This document shows positions 26,185 to 35,661 of a DNA stretch of 64,000 nucleotides, in pieces. This DNA is from Thiothrix winogradskyi (GTDB taxonomy: Bacteria > Pseudomonadota > Gammaproteobacteria > Thiotrichales > Thiotrichaceae). Location of the stretch: NCBI RefSeq assembly GCF_021650935.1, contig NZ_CP091244.1:3658001-3722000 (forward strand), in the 5' to 3' direction. A model generated the notes under the pieces. It searched no databases, had not been told where the DNA came from, and saw only the letters and a program-made list of their open reading frames with translations. How positions within the stretch are numbered: position 1 is the first letter of the stretch; each line of letters opens with the position of its first letter. The translations under genes were made by a program, and so were the position numbers.

Positions 26185-28788
26185 ATGAGCAAAGAACAGC
26201 AACACACTCCCATGATGCAACAATACTTCCGAATCAAAGCGGAGTACCCCGACATCCTCCTGTTTTACCGCATGGGGGATTTCTACGAACTGTTCATGGA
26301 CGACGCCAAAAAAGCCTCCGCGTTGCTCGACATCACCCTCACCGCACGCGGCGCAACAGCGGGCGAACCGATTCCAATGGCAGGCGTTCCCTACCATGCC
26401 GTAGAACAATACCTCGCCAAACTCCTCAAAGTCGGCGAATCCGTCGCCATTTGCGAACAAATCGGCGACCCCGCCAAATCCAAAGGCCCAGTCGAACGCA
26501 AAATCACCCGCCTGCTCACCCCCGGCACTGTCACCGACGACTACCTCCTCGACGACCGCCGCGACAACCTCCTCGTCGCCATCCACCGCTCTTCACTCCC
26601 TGCCCCCCTTGCGGGGGAAGGGCCGGGGAAGGGGGGGTCTTACGGCATCGCCGCCATCGACCTAAGCACCGGACGCTTCACCGTCCAACAAGCCGATTCC
26701 GACACCACCCTGCACAACGAAATTGAACGCCTGCAACCCGCTGAAATCCTACACGACGAAGACTGGAAACCCGCCTTCGCCCGCAACCGCATTTCCACCC
26801 CGCGTCCGCAATGGCACTTCGACCTCGACACCGCCAAACGCCTGCTCCTACGCCAATTTGGGGTACACGATCTCGACGGCTTCGGCTGCAACCACTTGCC
26901 GCTCGCGATTGCCGCAGCGGGCGCATTGCTCAATTACGTGCAAGAAACCCAGCGCACCGCCCTGCCCCATATCAACAGCCTGACGGTGGAACTCAGCGAC
27001 GAAGGCATCATTCTCGACGCTGCCAGCCGCCGCAATCTGGAACTCGAATACAGCATCAGCGGTGAACACAAAAACACCCTGATTTCCGTGATCGACAAAA
27101 CCGCCACCAGCATGGGCAGCCGCCTACTCCGCCGCTGGCTCAACAAACCGCTGCGTGACCGTTTCATTCTGCGCAACCGTCACCAAGCCGTCGGCGCATT
27201 GCTCGACCAATACCGCTACGAAACTTTGCTGGAAACCTTGCGCGGCATCGGCGACATCGAACGCATTGCCAGCCGCATCGCCCTCGGCTCGGCGCGTCCG
27301 CGTGACCTGTCCACCCTGCGTAGCTCCTTGCACGTATTGCCGCGCATTCACGGTTTGATCGGCACCATCGACAACCCGCACATCCAGCAATTACACAACA
27401 ACATCGACTTGCACGAATCACTGCGCCACCTGCTGGATTCCGCCATCATCGACAACCCGCCCGTGGTCATCCGCGACGGCGGCGTAGTCGCCCCCGGTTT
27501 CGATGCCGAACTCGACGAATTACGCAATTTGAGCGAAAACGCCGACCAATACCTACTGGATCTCGAAGCCCGCGAAAAAGTCCGCACCGGCATCAACAAC
27601 CTCAAGGTCGCCTACAACCGCATTCACGGCTACTACGTCGAAATCCCGCAAAGCCAGTTGAGCCGGATTCCCGCCGACTATATCCGCCGCCAAACGCTTA
27701 AAGGCGTGGAACGCTTCATTCTACCCGAACTGAAAAAGTTTGAAGACAAGGTACTCTCCGCCCGCGAACGCGCCCTTGCCCGCGAGAAAGCCATTTACGA
27801 AAACCTGTTACGCGACTTACTGGAACACTTAAACCCCATCCGCAATACCGCACAAGCCATCGCCGAACTCGATGTATTGAGCAATTTCGCCGAACGCGCC
27901 AACACCCTAAATTACAACTGCCCCGCGCTGGTGGATGGTGCTGGCATTCAAATCGAAGGCGGACGGCATCCAGTCGTAGAACGCACCCTCGACAACCCCT
28001 TCGTGCCAAACGATCTATACATGGATTCACGCCGCCGCATGTTAATGGTCACAGGCCCCAATATGGGCGGAAAATCCACCTACATGCGCCAAGTCGCGCT
28101 GATCGTGTTGCTGGCACATATCGGCAGCTACGTCCCCGCGCAAACCGCCCGCCTCGGCAATATTGACCGTATTTTCACCCGCATCGGCGCACACGATGAC
28201 TTAAGCACCGGGCGTTCCACCTTCATGGTGGAAATGACCGAAGCCGCCAATATTCTCAACAATGCCACCGCCCACAGTTTGGTATTAATGGACGAAATCG
28301 GGCGCGGAACCAGCACCTTCGACGGCTTATCACTGGCATGGGCAATCGCCGAATTCCTCGCCCGCGACCGCAAAGCATTCACCCTATTTGCCACCCACTA
28401 TTTCGAGCTAACCTCCCTCGCCGAACAAATCAGCACCATTGCGAACGTGCATATCGACGCAGTAGAACATGGCGACAAAATCGTATTTTTACACGCGGTG
28501 AAAGAAGGCCCAGCCAACCAAAGCTATGGCTTGCAAGTCGCACAATTGGCAGGCGTACCCAAAGGTGTGATTGCACAAGCAAAAAAGAAATTGGTATCGT
28601 TGGAAAAGCACAGCCAGCAAGCCCCACAACCGGGACAAACCCTGCCCCTGATGTTTGACACACCCACTGAACCCAAAGATGAAATCGCCGAAAAAGTGAA
28701 AGCGGCACTCGCCGCCGTAGACCCGGATGAACTCACCCCACGCCAAGCGCTAGACGAGTTGTATCGGTTGAGGAAATTACTGAAATAA
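26185..28788 (+). CDS. mutS: DNA mismatch repair protein MutS
   Basis: 867 residues. The mismatch-binding Phe-x-Glu is in ILLFYRMGDFYELF. The ATPase has Walker A GPNMGGKSTYMRQ, Walker B LVLMDEIGRGTSTFDG and a C-terminal helix-turn-helix/dimerisation tail. It binds mismatches and recruits MutL. Its length exceeds E. coli MutS (853) by 14 residues, matching an in-frame 42-base insertion of a GC-rich palindromic repeat that encodes about residues 138-151 (LPAPLAGEGPGKGG), at the junction of the mismatch-binding and connector domains. The rest is continuous, so the protein is probably functional. Confidence 0.97.
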   Translation: MSKEQQHTPMMQQYFRIKAEYPDILLFYRMGDFYELFMDDAKKASALLDITLTARGATAGEPIPMAGVPYHAVEQYLAKLLKVGESVAICEQIGDPAKSKGPVERKITRLLTPGTVTDDYLLDDRRDNLLVAIHRSSLPAPLAGEGPGKGGSYGIAAIDLSTGRFTVQQADSDTTLHNEIERLQPAEILHDEDWKPAFARNRISTPRPQWHFDLDTAKRLLLRQFGVHDLDGFGCNHLPLAIAAAGALLNYVQETQRTALPHINSLTVELSDEGIILDAASRRNLELEYSISGEHKNTLISVIDKTATSMGSRLLRRWLNKPLRDRFILRNRHQAVGALLDQYRYETLLETLRGIGDIERIASRIALGSARPRDLSTLRSSLHVLPRIHGLIGTIDNPHIQQLHNNIDLHESLRHLLDSAIIDNPPVVIRDGGVVAPGFDAELDELRNLSENADQYLLDLEAREKVRTGINNLKVAYNRIHGYYVEIPQSQLSRIPADYIRRQTLKGVERFILPELKKFEDKVLSARERALAREKAIYENLLRDLLEHLNPIRNTAQAIAELDVLSNFAERANTLNYNCPALVDGAGIQIEGGRHPVVERTLDNPFVPNDLYMDSRRRMLMVTGPNMGGKSTYMRQVALIVLLAHIGSYVPAQTARLGNIDRIFTRIGAHDDLSTGRSTFMVEMTEAANILNNATAHSLVLMDEIGRGTSTFDGLSLAWAIAEFLARDRKAFTLFATHYFELTSLAEQISTIANVHIDAVEHGDKIVFLHAVKEGPANQSYGLQVAQLAGVPKGVIAQAKKKLVSLEKHSQQAPQPGQTLPLMFDTPTEPKDEIAEKVKAALAAVDPDELTPRQALDELYRLRKLLK
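26596..26637. repeat. GC-rich palindromic repeat inserted in frame inside mutS
   Basis: The core CCCTTGCGGGGGAAGGG with C-rich left and G-rich right flanks is nearly the same as the intergenic copy at 28791-28831. It is 42 bases, a multiple of three, and adds 14 codons to mutS without a stop. Confidence 0.75.
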
Positions 28789-28790
28789 CT

Positions 28791-28831
28791 CCCTTCACCC
28801 CTTGCGGGGGAAGGGTTGGGGATGGGGGAAT
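28791..28831. repeat. GC-rich palindromic repeat between mutS and dsbC
   Basis: It contains CCCCTTGCGGGGGAAGGG followed by TTGGGGATGGGGG, then TTTTT. It shares its core with the copy inside mutS and its style with the inverted pair at 57.8 kb. Lying between convergent stops it can form a hairpin and may help end transcription of mutS. Confidence 0.75.
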
Positions 28832-28840
28832 TTTTCCCCC

Positions 28841-29581
28841 TTACTTCGCCGCTGCCGCTTTCGCGTCATCCAGCATTTTGGCTAACTGATCCGCCGGGCG
28901 ATACCCTGGAATCATCGTGCCATCCAATGTCAGCAACGCGGGTGTGCCATTCACACCCAACTTTTGACCCAGTTCAAACTGCTCACCGACAGGGTTAGTG
29001 CATTCTTTATCGGGTAACACTTTGCCGTCATTTTTCACCTGATCCATCGCGGCTGGCTTATCATCCGCACACCAAATATTTGCCATCTTTTTGTAAGCCG
29101 GTGAACCCACGCCTGCACGCGGATACGCCAAATAGCGCACGGTCACGCCTTTTTCATTCAGTGCTGGAACTTCTTTATGCAATTTCACACAAAATGGGCA
29201 GTCAACGTCAGTGAACGCATACAACACGTGCTTTTCTTCGCCCTTGGCTTTGAACTCAATGCTTTTGCCCGCGTCGATAGTTTTAACAATAGCCACCCGA
29301 TCAGCCGCACGCGAGGCTTCGGTCAGGCTGGATTTGTTTTGTGCATCAATCAAATCGCCAACAAATACGTAACGCGCATCGCCACTCACGTAAATAATTT
29401 CGCCGCCAAATTTGGCTTCAAACATGCCCGCTACGGGAGTCGCCTTTAACGAGTCAGGGGCGCTGCCACCAAACATCGGTTTCATTTTGTCGCCCAGATC
29501 CGCAGGCACATCGTCAGCCATTGCCCCGGTCGTTGCGAGCGCAACACTGATCAGTGCGCCCAGAATCATTTTTTTGTACAT
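28841..29581 (-). CDS. dsbC: Periplasmic thiol:disulfide interchange protein, DsbC family
   Basis: 246 residues with signal peptide (MILGALISVALATTGAMA). Residues about 25-85 form the DsbC/G dimerisation domain, followed by a thioredoxin fold with active site DVDCPFCVKLH and the cis-Pro loop VNGTPALLTLDG. It isomerises wrong disulfides in the periplasm and is kept reduced by DsbD. The CPFC centre differs from the CGYC of E. coli DsbC, which should change redox potential. A second Cys pair (WCADD ... KECTNP) matches the structural disulfide of DsbC. Confidence 0.92.
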   Translation of the reverse strand: MYKKMILGALISVALATTGAMADDVPADLGDKMKPMFGGSAPDSLKATPVAGMFEAKFGGEIIYVSGDARYVFVGDLIDAQNKSSLTEASRAADRVAIVKTIDAGKSIEFKAKGEEKHVLYAFTDVDCPFCVKLHKEVPALNEKGVTVRYLAYPRAGVGSPAYKKMANIWCADDKPAAMDQVKNDGKVLPDKECTNPVGEQFELGQKLGVNGTPALLTLDGTMIPGYRPADQLAKMLDDAKAAAAK

Positions 29582-29701
29582 GGTTTCTCTATTCCTGAAT
29601 GAAAATTTTACCGTAAAAATGCTTATTCTTTAATCATATAGTGGATAATACCTTATCATGGCTGACTGTAGCGTGTATACGATTCCCCACATTACAGTCC
29701 C

Positions 29702-30607
29702 TTAACCACGCGGGTGATGCTGGCGATGCAAATCCTGTAACCGCGCCTGTGCGACGTGCGTGTAAATTTGCGTGGTGGAAAGGTCGCTATGCCCCAGCAA
29801 CATTTGTACCACGCGCAAATCCGCCCCATGATTCAACAAATGGGTCGCAAAGGCATGGCGCAAAGTATGCGGGGAAATACTACGCACAATGCCCGCTGCA
29901 AACGCATAACGCTGGATCAGCACCCAAAACATCTGCCGCGTCATGCCGCTGCCGCGTGTGGTCACAAACACTTGCTCAGCAATATCCTTGCCGTGCATCA
30001 ATACCGGGCGAGCCTCGCTTAAATACGTTTGTATCCAATCGTGGGCTTCTTCCCCCATTGGCACGAGGCGTTCCTTATTGCCTTTGCCGGTAATGCGAAT
30101 CACGCCATTAGGCAGGGAAATTTCATTCAAACGAATCCCCACCAATTCCGACACCCGTAACCCAGTGGCATACAACAACTCCAACATGGCACGATCCCGC
30201 AAACCCAGTGGGTTGGCAATATCCGGCGCTTGTAGTAAGGCATCCACCTCGGCTTCAGACAAGGTATGCGGTAAATTCCGACCTTGTTTAGGCGCTTCAA
30301 TCTGCGCCGTTGGGTCATCTTTGCGCAAGTTTTCACGTACCTGCCAGCGGTAAAAACGCCGCAAACTCGACAGTAAGCGTGCGGTGGTCGCCGCCTTCGC
30401 CCCTTCGCGCACCCGAATCGCCAAATATTCCAGCAAATCTCCCCGATCAGCCTGATCCAGCACCACGCCACGCTCGTCCAACCAATGGCACAGCATCCGT
30501 AAGTCACGTTCGTAACTCGCCAAAGTATTACGGCTCACCCCGCGTTCCGACCAAAAAGCGTCTAAAAAACGGTCAATTAACGCCTGGTTCAGGCATTTTA
30601 TTCGCAT
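29702..30607 (-). CDS. xerD: Tyrosine recombinase XerD
   Basis: About 301 residues. N-terminal SAM-like domain (RFLDAFWSERGVSRNTLASY) and C-terminal catalytic domain. Catalytic residues are visible: Arg in ATGLRVSELVGI, Lys in GKGNKERLVPMG, His-x-x-Arg in SPHTLRHAFATHLLNHGADL, His in LLGHSDLSTTQIYTHV and its nucleophile Tyr. Together with XerC it resolves chromosome dimers at dif. The start is uncertain: ATG 30607 matches the usual N-terminus, while ATG 30640 adds 11 residues; neither has a strong ribosome binding site. It is divergent from a membrane protein gene. Confidence 0.94.
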   Translation of the reverse strand: MRIKCLNQALIDRFLDAFWSERGVSRNTLASYERDLRMLCHWLDERGVVLDQADRGDLLEYLAIRVREGAKAATTARLLSSLRRFYRWQVRENLRKDDPTAQIEAPKQGRNLPHTLSEAEVDALLQAPDIANPLGLRDRAMLELLYATGLRVSELVGIRLNEISLPNGVIRITGKGNKERLVPMGEEAHDWIQTYLSEARPVLMHGKDIAEQVFVTTRGSGMTRQMFWVLIQRYAFAAGIVRSISPHTLRHAFATHLLNHGADLRVVQMLLGHSDLSTTQIYTHVAQARLQDLHRQHHPRG

Positions 30608-30701
30608 GATAGCGGGTAGGGATTTTTTTTCAGGTTTCATGGTCTTATTGCAAGAGAGTGAAAAACAAACAAACTCTACTAATATCCAAAGGGCTAAAAT
30701 A

Positions 30702-31940
30702 ATGACTAATAATGAATACCAGAGCATGGCGATGAGCCACTACATGCTGCGAGAATTTCAGGAACAATGCAAGCAGCAGGAAGCCGCCAAGCAAGCTGAC
30801 GACCTCAAGCTTGAATACCAGCAATTCAACCAAGAAGTACTGACTTACCCGATTTTTTCCAATCATGCCTGTGGCAACCACGATGCCAAGGAATTGCTGA
30901 GCACGAGTTCGGAAGAAGCCTACTGTGAACGCTGGAGTTTTTTCTACGATGCTGATCCGTGGAAGTTGCCGCAGATTGCTTACCAGCAACAAATGGATAC
31001 CCAGCTTGCCGCACTGAAACAACGTTTATTTACGCTCAACTCACCGCGTCTGGTTTTATTTTCCGCCACATTCATCATTATTATTTTGCTGGTAATGCGC
31101 GGGCATTTCCTCTTGCCAGCACTGCCTATTTTAGCATTGGCATGGTATTGGCGGGTGTCGGAACACAAGATACAGGCAACGCAACAAGCCCTACAACAAC
31201 ACCTCGAAAAGATGCAGGCTTTAGATGCGCAAGCAGCAGGGATCGCCCATCAGCTTGAAAGCCTGCCACCACCAACTGGCTGGGCGCAACTACACGCGGA
31301 TTATCGCCAAGCGGTGAAAGAATTATTTCAAAACACCTTGCAACAAGTGCGGCCACCATCAGAGTGCCAAGATTTATCCAAAACCTTGCAACAACAACGC
31401 TGGGAAGGTTTTATCACCGAAAGTTGGGGGTATCTGCAACTGCCCTTAGCCGCGCAGCAACACAGTGTTATCAAACACACCTTGTTGGATGAGGCGCATA
31501 TTCCGCTGATCGCCCTGCAAGATGACCCGCACGGGCGTAAAGGACACAGCTTATACCGCGTGCAATACCTGCATATCTGGATTTTAACGCAACAAGGTTT
31601 AGTGATGCGGCAAGGGTATTTTGACCGCGTAGCCAAGCAATTTCTGTTTGAGCAACAAGAATTCTACCCGTACAAGCAATTGCTGCACCTCGAACTCACG
31701 GAGCAAACCCTACCAGAAGAAGCGTTGCTCAAACAACGCTTACCTGCTCACCTCTATCAACGCTATTTCGAGCAGCCGGTCAGCATCTTGTCAGTAAAGA
31801 CTGTGACCGGCAAAACGCATGAATGTGCTTCGTTGCCGGTCAGTGAACGCCCATTCAGGCAACGTGAATGGCAGGAACGTTACGGGCTGGATAGCGATAT
31901 GCAACGCCTGACCCGTTGTTTGCACCAACGTTTGTCTTAG
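30702..31940 (+). CDS. Hypothetical protein with two central membrane segments
   Basis: 412 residues from ATG 30702, which has AAGGG 8 bases upstream; frames extending to 30606 would overlap the xerD start. The N-terminal third is hydrophilic and Gln-rich. Two adjacent hydrophobic segments around residues 115-150 (LVLFSATFIIIILLVM, LPALPILALAWYW) are followed by a coiled-coil stretch (ATQQALQQHLEKMQALDAQA) and a long soluble C-terminal domain of unknown fold. I do not recognise the family. It is convergent with mtnA and the stops overlap by 4 bases. Confidence 0.7.
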   Translation: MTNNEYQSMAMSHYMLREFQEQCKQQEAAKQADDLKLEYQQFNQEVLTYPIFSNHACGNHDAKELLSTSSEEAYCERWSFFYDADPWKLPQIAYQQQMDTQLAALKQRLFTLNSPRLVLFSATFIIIILLVMRGHFLLPALPILALAWYWRVSEHKIQATQQALQQHLEKMQALDAQAAGIAHQLESLPPPTGWAQLHADYRQAVKELFQNTLQQVRPPSECQDLSKTLQQQRWEGFITESWGYLQLPLAAQQHSVIKHTLLDEAHIPLIALQDDPHGRKGHSLYRVQYLHIWILTQQGLVMRQGYFDRVAKQFLFEQQEFYPYKQLLHLELTEQTLPEEALLKQRLPAHLYQRYFEQPVSILSVKTVTGKTHECASLPVSERPFRQREWQERYGLDSDMQRLTRCLHQRLS

Positions 31941-32977
31941 GAAGCCATTAACGCCGCAATTTTTGCCGCGTTGGGATTCAAAACAACGCCTTTTTCGGTG
32001 ACAAGCGCATCGACTAAGGCTGCGGGGGTGACATCAAATGCCGGATTCCATGCTTGAGTATGATGTGCCGCAATCCGCTGATTACTCACATTCAAGACTT
32101 CATCCTGAGAACGCTCTTCAATGGGAATGCCATTACCGTTCGAGGTAGCTAGGTCAATGGTGCTGGTCGGCGCGACCACCATGAACTTCACCCCGTGATA
32201 ACGGGCATTCACCGCGAGGCTGTAAGTGCCAATTTTATTCGCCACATCACCATTCGCGGCAATCCGGTCTGAACCGACAATAACCCACGAGACTTTTCCC
32301 AATTTCATTAAATGCGCAGCAGCGCCGTCACACAACAAATGCGCGGGGATTTTATCTTTGACTAACTCCCACGCGGTCAGGCGGGAACCTTGCCACCACG
32401 GACGGGTTTCATCGGCATACACGTGTTCGATTTTGCCGCTGCTGTAAGCGCTGCGAATCACGCCCAACGCAGTGCCGTAACCGCCAGTCGCCAGTGACCC
32501 GGTGTTGCAATGGGTTAAAACCCCGTGCGACGGTTGAATCAAAGCGCTGCCCAATTCACCCATGCGGTAATTAGCGTTAATGTCATCTTGATGAATCTGC
32601 TGTGCCAGTGCCAATAGCGGCTCTTCCGGGTCGCCATCCACGGCATCGGCTAAATCGCACATGCGCTTTAATGCCCACATGAGATTCACAGCGGTTGGGC
32701 GGGAATTTTGCAATAGGTCAATTTCAACGCTCAAACGCTTGCGCCAATCTTGCGGGTATTGCTTGTAACATTTGCGTGCTGCCATTGCGGCGGCATACGC
32801 TGCGGCAATGCCAATGGCGGGCGCACCGCGTACCACCATGTTGCGAATAGCATCGGCAGTGTCTTCGGCACTGTATAACTGCACAAACTGCTCGTTATGC
32901 GGCAGTTTACGCTGGTCAAGCAGCACCAGATGATTGTCTTTCCATTCTACGGCACGGATCGAATCGTGTTGACTCAT
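31937..32977 (-). CDS. mtnA: S-methyl-5-thioribose-1-phosphate isomerase
   Basis: 346 residues from the second ATG (32977); a start at 32992 would add five residues. It interconverts methylthioribose 1-phosphate and methylthioribulose 1-phosphate in methionine salvage. Family motifs are NMVVRGAPAIGIAAAYA, THCNTGSLATGGYGTALG with the catalytic Cys, and IVGSDRIAANGDVANKIGTY with the catalytic Asp. It is divergent from the adjacent mtaD-like deaminase, 63 bases apart, so the pair could share a regulatory region for methylthioadenosine use. It belongs to the eIF-2B alpha-like superfamily, but the Cys/Asp pair supports MtnA. Confidence 0.95.
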   Translation of the reverse strand: MSQHDSIRAVEWKDNHLVLLDQRKLPHNEQFVQLYSAEDTADAIRNMVVRGAPAIGIAAAYAAAMAARKCYKQYPQDWRKRLSVEIDLLQNSRPTAVNLMWALKRMCDLADAVDGDPEEPLLALAQQIHQDDINANYRMGELGSALIQPSHGVLTHCNTGSLATGGYGTALGVIRSAYSSGKIEHVYADETRPWWQGSRLTAWELVKDKIPAHLLCDGAAAHLMKLGKVSWVIVGSDRIAANGDVANKIGTYSLAVNARYHGVKFMVVAPTSTIDLATSNGNGIPIEERSQDEVLNVSNQRIAAHHTQAWNPAFDVTPAALVDALVTEKGVVLNPNAAKIAALMAS

Positions 32978-33040
32978 GATGATTTTCAGCATAAATAGGT
33001 TGCTTTACCGTGGCAATCTTACAACACCCAATGGCACATA

Positions 33041-34363
33041 ATGGCAATGGAAATTGATTTACTTATTACACCCGAATGGATTATTACCGTCGATTCGGGT
33101 AATCAGGTTTTGCGACACCACACTATAGTGGTAGATAATAGCAGGATTGTGGCGCTCATGCCCACTTCTGAAGCAGAAAAACACTATACCCCCCGACAAA
33201 CTGTAGCGTTACCACAACAGGCTGTATTACCGGGGTTTGTGAATGCGCATACTCACGTCGCAATGTCGCTGCTGAAAGGTTTGGCGGACGATTTACCCTT
33301 AATGGACTGGTTGCAACACCACATCTGGCCTGCGGAAGCGCAATGGGCGGATGCGGAATTTGTGTATGACGGCAGTCAGTTAGCCATTGCCGAAATGCTA
33401 CGTTCCGGCACAACCTGTTTCAATGACATGTACTTCTTCCCCGAAGCCACCGCACAAGCCGTCATGGAAAGTGGCATTCGGGCATGTATTGGCATGATCA
33501 TGATCGACTTCCCGACCCGCTGGGGCAGTGGTGCAGCAGAATACATTCAAAAAGGCTTGGCATTGCATGAGCAATTGCAGGCAAATCCGTTGCTTACCAC
33601 AGCATTCGCCCCGCACGCGCCGTACACCGTGTCTGATGACCCCTTGCAACAAGTGCGGCATCTGGCGGGCGAACATTCGCTCCCCATCCACATGCATGTG
33701 CATGAAACCGCGTTTGAAGTGCAGCAAGCCATCGAACAAAGCGGAATGCGCCCCCTCGCCCGACTCGCGCAACTTGGCTTACTCGACCAGCATTTTCTCG
33801 CCGTCCACATGACGCAATTGACGGATGACGAGATTGCCTTATTGGCACAAACCGGCACACACGTTATCCACTGCCCCGAATCGAATTTGAAACTTGCCAG
33901 CGGTTTCTGCCCCATCGCTAAACTCACTGCCGCTGGGATCAATGTCGCCCTCGGCACGGATGGCAATGCCAGCAATAACGATCTGGATATGTTCGGCGAA
34001 ATGCGTACCGCTGCCTTGCTTGCCAAAGCCGTGGCGCAAGATGCCAGCGTGATTCCTGCGGCACAAGTGTTACGCATGGCAACCATCAATGGCGCACAAG
34101 CGTTAGGGCTGGATGCTGAAATCGGTTCACTGGAAATCGGTAAATCCGCTGACATGATTGCGGTTGATCTTGGTACACTGGAAGCCAGCCCCCTGTATGA
34201 CCCCGTGTCACATTTGGTATATTGCACCAGCCGTGAACAAGTCACCCATGCATGGGTAGCAGGCAAAGCCCTGTTGGAAAACCGCCAACTGACCACGCTA
34301 GACAGCACTGCCATCATCGCCAAAGCGCGGCACTGGCAACAAAAAATTGGAGCAACCCCATGA
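33041..34363 (+). CDS. mtaD: 5-methylthioadenosine/S-adenosylhomocysteine deaminase (TRZ/ATZ family amidohydrolase)
   Basis: 440 residues. Metal ligands are in FVNAHTHVAMSLLKG, HMHVHETAFEV and GTDGNASNNDLDMF, the standard set for mononuclear adenosine-type amidohydrolases. C-terminal MATINGAQALGLDAEIGSLE is typical of the TRZ/ATZ group. It should deaminate methylthioadenosine or S-adenosylhomocysteine to the inosine forms. Position next to mtnA and coupled by ATGA to the SAM-dependent methyltransferase ubiG fits SAM by-product recycling. Exact substrate preference is inferred. Confidence 0.88.
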   Translation: MAMEIDLLITPEWIITVDSGNQVLRHHTIVVDNSRIVALMPTSEAEKHYTPRQTVALPQQAVLPGFVNAHTHVAMSLLKGLADDLPLMDWLQHHIWPAEAQWADAEFVYDGSQLAIAEMLRSGTTCFNDMYFFPEATAQAVMESGIRACIGMIMIDFPTRWGSGAAEYIQKGLALHEQLQANPLLTTAFAPHAPYTVSDDPLQQVRHLAGEHSLPIHMHVHETAFEVQQAIEQSGMRPLARLAQLGLLDQHFLAVHMTQLTDDEIALLAQTGTHVIHCPESNLKLASGFCPIAKLTAAGINVALGTDGNASNNDLDMFGEMRTAALLAKAVAQDASVIPAAQVLRMATINGAQALGLDAEIGSLEIGKSADMIAVDLGTLEASPLYDPVSHLVYCTSREQVTHAWVAGKALLENRQLTTLDSTAIIAKARHWQQKIGATP

Positions 34364-35082
34364 CCGACCCGACACCGAACGTCAATCCAAACGTTGACCC
34401 CAACGAAATCCGCAAGTTTGAAGACCTCGCCTGGCGCTGGTGGGATCGTGACAGCGAATTCAAACCCCTACACGACATTAACCCGCTGCGCCTCAACTAC
34501 ATTGACGATCACGCCCGTTTGCAAGGCAAGAACGTCATCGACATCGGCTGCGGCGGCGGCATTCTTGCCGAAAGCATGGCACGTCGTGGCGCGACTGTTA
34601 CCGGCATCGACATGGGCGCAACCCCGCTGGAAGTCGCCGAATTGCACGCACTCGAATCCCAAGTCGAGGTCACTTACCGCCAAATCAGCGCCGAAGCCAT
34701 CGCGACTGAAGCCCCTGAGCAATTCGATGTTGTAACCTGCATGGAAATGCTGGAACACGTCCCCGACCCCGCTTCCGTGATTGCTGCGTGTGCCGCACTG
34801 GTGAAACCCGGTGGCGATGTCTTCTTTTCCACCCTCAACCGTAACCCCAAAGCGTTTGCCTTAGCGATTCTGGGCGCAGAATACGTGCTGAATATGCTTC
34901 CCAAAGGCACACACGAATACGCCAAATTCATTAAGCCCTCTGAACTCGAACGCTGGGCGCGTTCTGTCGGCTTGGAACTGCGGAATATCGCAGGCATGAC
35001 ATACAATCCGCTGTTCCAGAGTTATCGTCTGGGCAATGATGTGGATGTCAATTATTTAATGTATTTCAAAAAGGAAATGTGA
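34360..35082 (+). CDS. ubiG: Ubiquinone biosynthesis O-methyltransferase UbiG
   Basis: 240 residues from the ATG that overlaps the mtaD stop (ATGA) and has TTGGAG upstream; the longer frame beginning at 34252 is inside mtaD. It carries out both O-methylations of the ubiquinone ring. The N-terminal EIRKFEDLAWRWWDRDSEFK and the SAM-binding NVIDIGCGGGILAESMARRG are diagnostic, with FDVVTCMEMLEHVPDP and PKGTHEYAKFIKPSEL further on. Coupling to mtaD suggests a link between SAM use and by-product removal. Confidence 0.96.
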   Translation: MTDPTPNVNPNVDPNEIRKFEDLAWRWWDRDSEFKPLHDINPLRLNYIDDHARLQGKNVIDIGCGGGILAESMARRGATVTGIDMGATPLEVAELHALESQVEVTYRQISAEAIATEAPEQFDVVTCMEMLEHVPDPASVIAACAALVKPGGDVFFSTLNRNPKAFALAILGAEYVLNMLPKGTHEYAKFIKPSELERWARSVGLELRNIAGMTYNPLFQSYRLGNDVDVNYLMYFKKEM

Positions 35083-35085
35083 TTA

Positions 35086-35661
35086 ATGTTTGAGATGAAA
35101 CGGCTGGTAGGTTTACTGCTGGTCATATTTGCGTTGAGCGGCTGCGCGGTACAATTTGACAATGTAGCCCTTGCCCCTGATGGCAGCCCGCGCTTGCAAA
35201 CCCTTACCCCAAAAATGAAGCAGCGCATTGATGAACTTGCGCAAGCGCTGATTGCACTCGATCCCGCCATTATCGATCCGCGTGAAGCCAAGTCCGTCGC
35301 TCACGATGCGTTTGTATACCCGATGTATCTGGCGAATGACTGGGGTTTGACATGGCCGCCGGTATTACACAACACCTTGCGCAATTCCAAACAACGTAAA
35401 GCCGGACTGTGTGTGGACTGGGCACGAGCCATGCGGGCGCGGATGCGCACCAAAAACCTCCAGACTTTCGACCTTTATTGGGGGGTCGCGTACAAAGGCA
35501 ACGCTTGGCGCGAACACAGTACCCTGATCGTCACGGCCAAAGGCAAACCTTTTGCGACCGGCATTTTGCTGGATCCTTGGCGCAATTCCGGTGATTTGTA
35601 TTGGAGCACCATCAAAGACGACCTCCAATACCCTTGGAAATACTTTGAAGGCCCCGGCTAA
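35086..35661 (+). CDS. Lipoprotein with transglutaminase-like Cys/His/Asp pattern
   Basis: 191 residues. The N-terminus MFEMKRLVGLLLVIFALSGC carries a lipobox (LSGC), so it is probably a membrane-anchored lipoprotein. Later segments KAGLCVDWARAMRARM, REHSTLIVTA and ILLDPWRNSGDLYW place Cys, His and Asp in the order of papain/transglutaminase-like cysteine proteins. I do not recognise a named family, and enzymatic activity is speculative. It begins 3 bases after ubiG and its stop overlaps that of the convergent dioxygenase gene. Confidence 0.7.
   Translation: MFEMKRLVGLLLVIFALSGCAVQFDNVALAPDGSPRLQTLTPKMKQRIDELAQALIALDPAIIDPREAKSVAHDAFVYPMYLANDWGLTWPPVLHNTLRNSKQRKAGLCVDWARAMRARMRTKNLQTFDLYWGVAYKGNAWREHSTLIVTAKGKPFATGILLDPWRNSGDLYWSTIKDDLQYPWKYFEGPG

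Noticed and set aside
32978..33040. SAM or methylthioadenosine riboswitch between mtnA and mtaD
   Set aside because: The divergent gap is only 63 bases and shows no aptamer-like stems.
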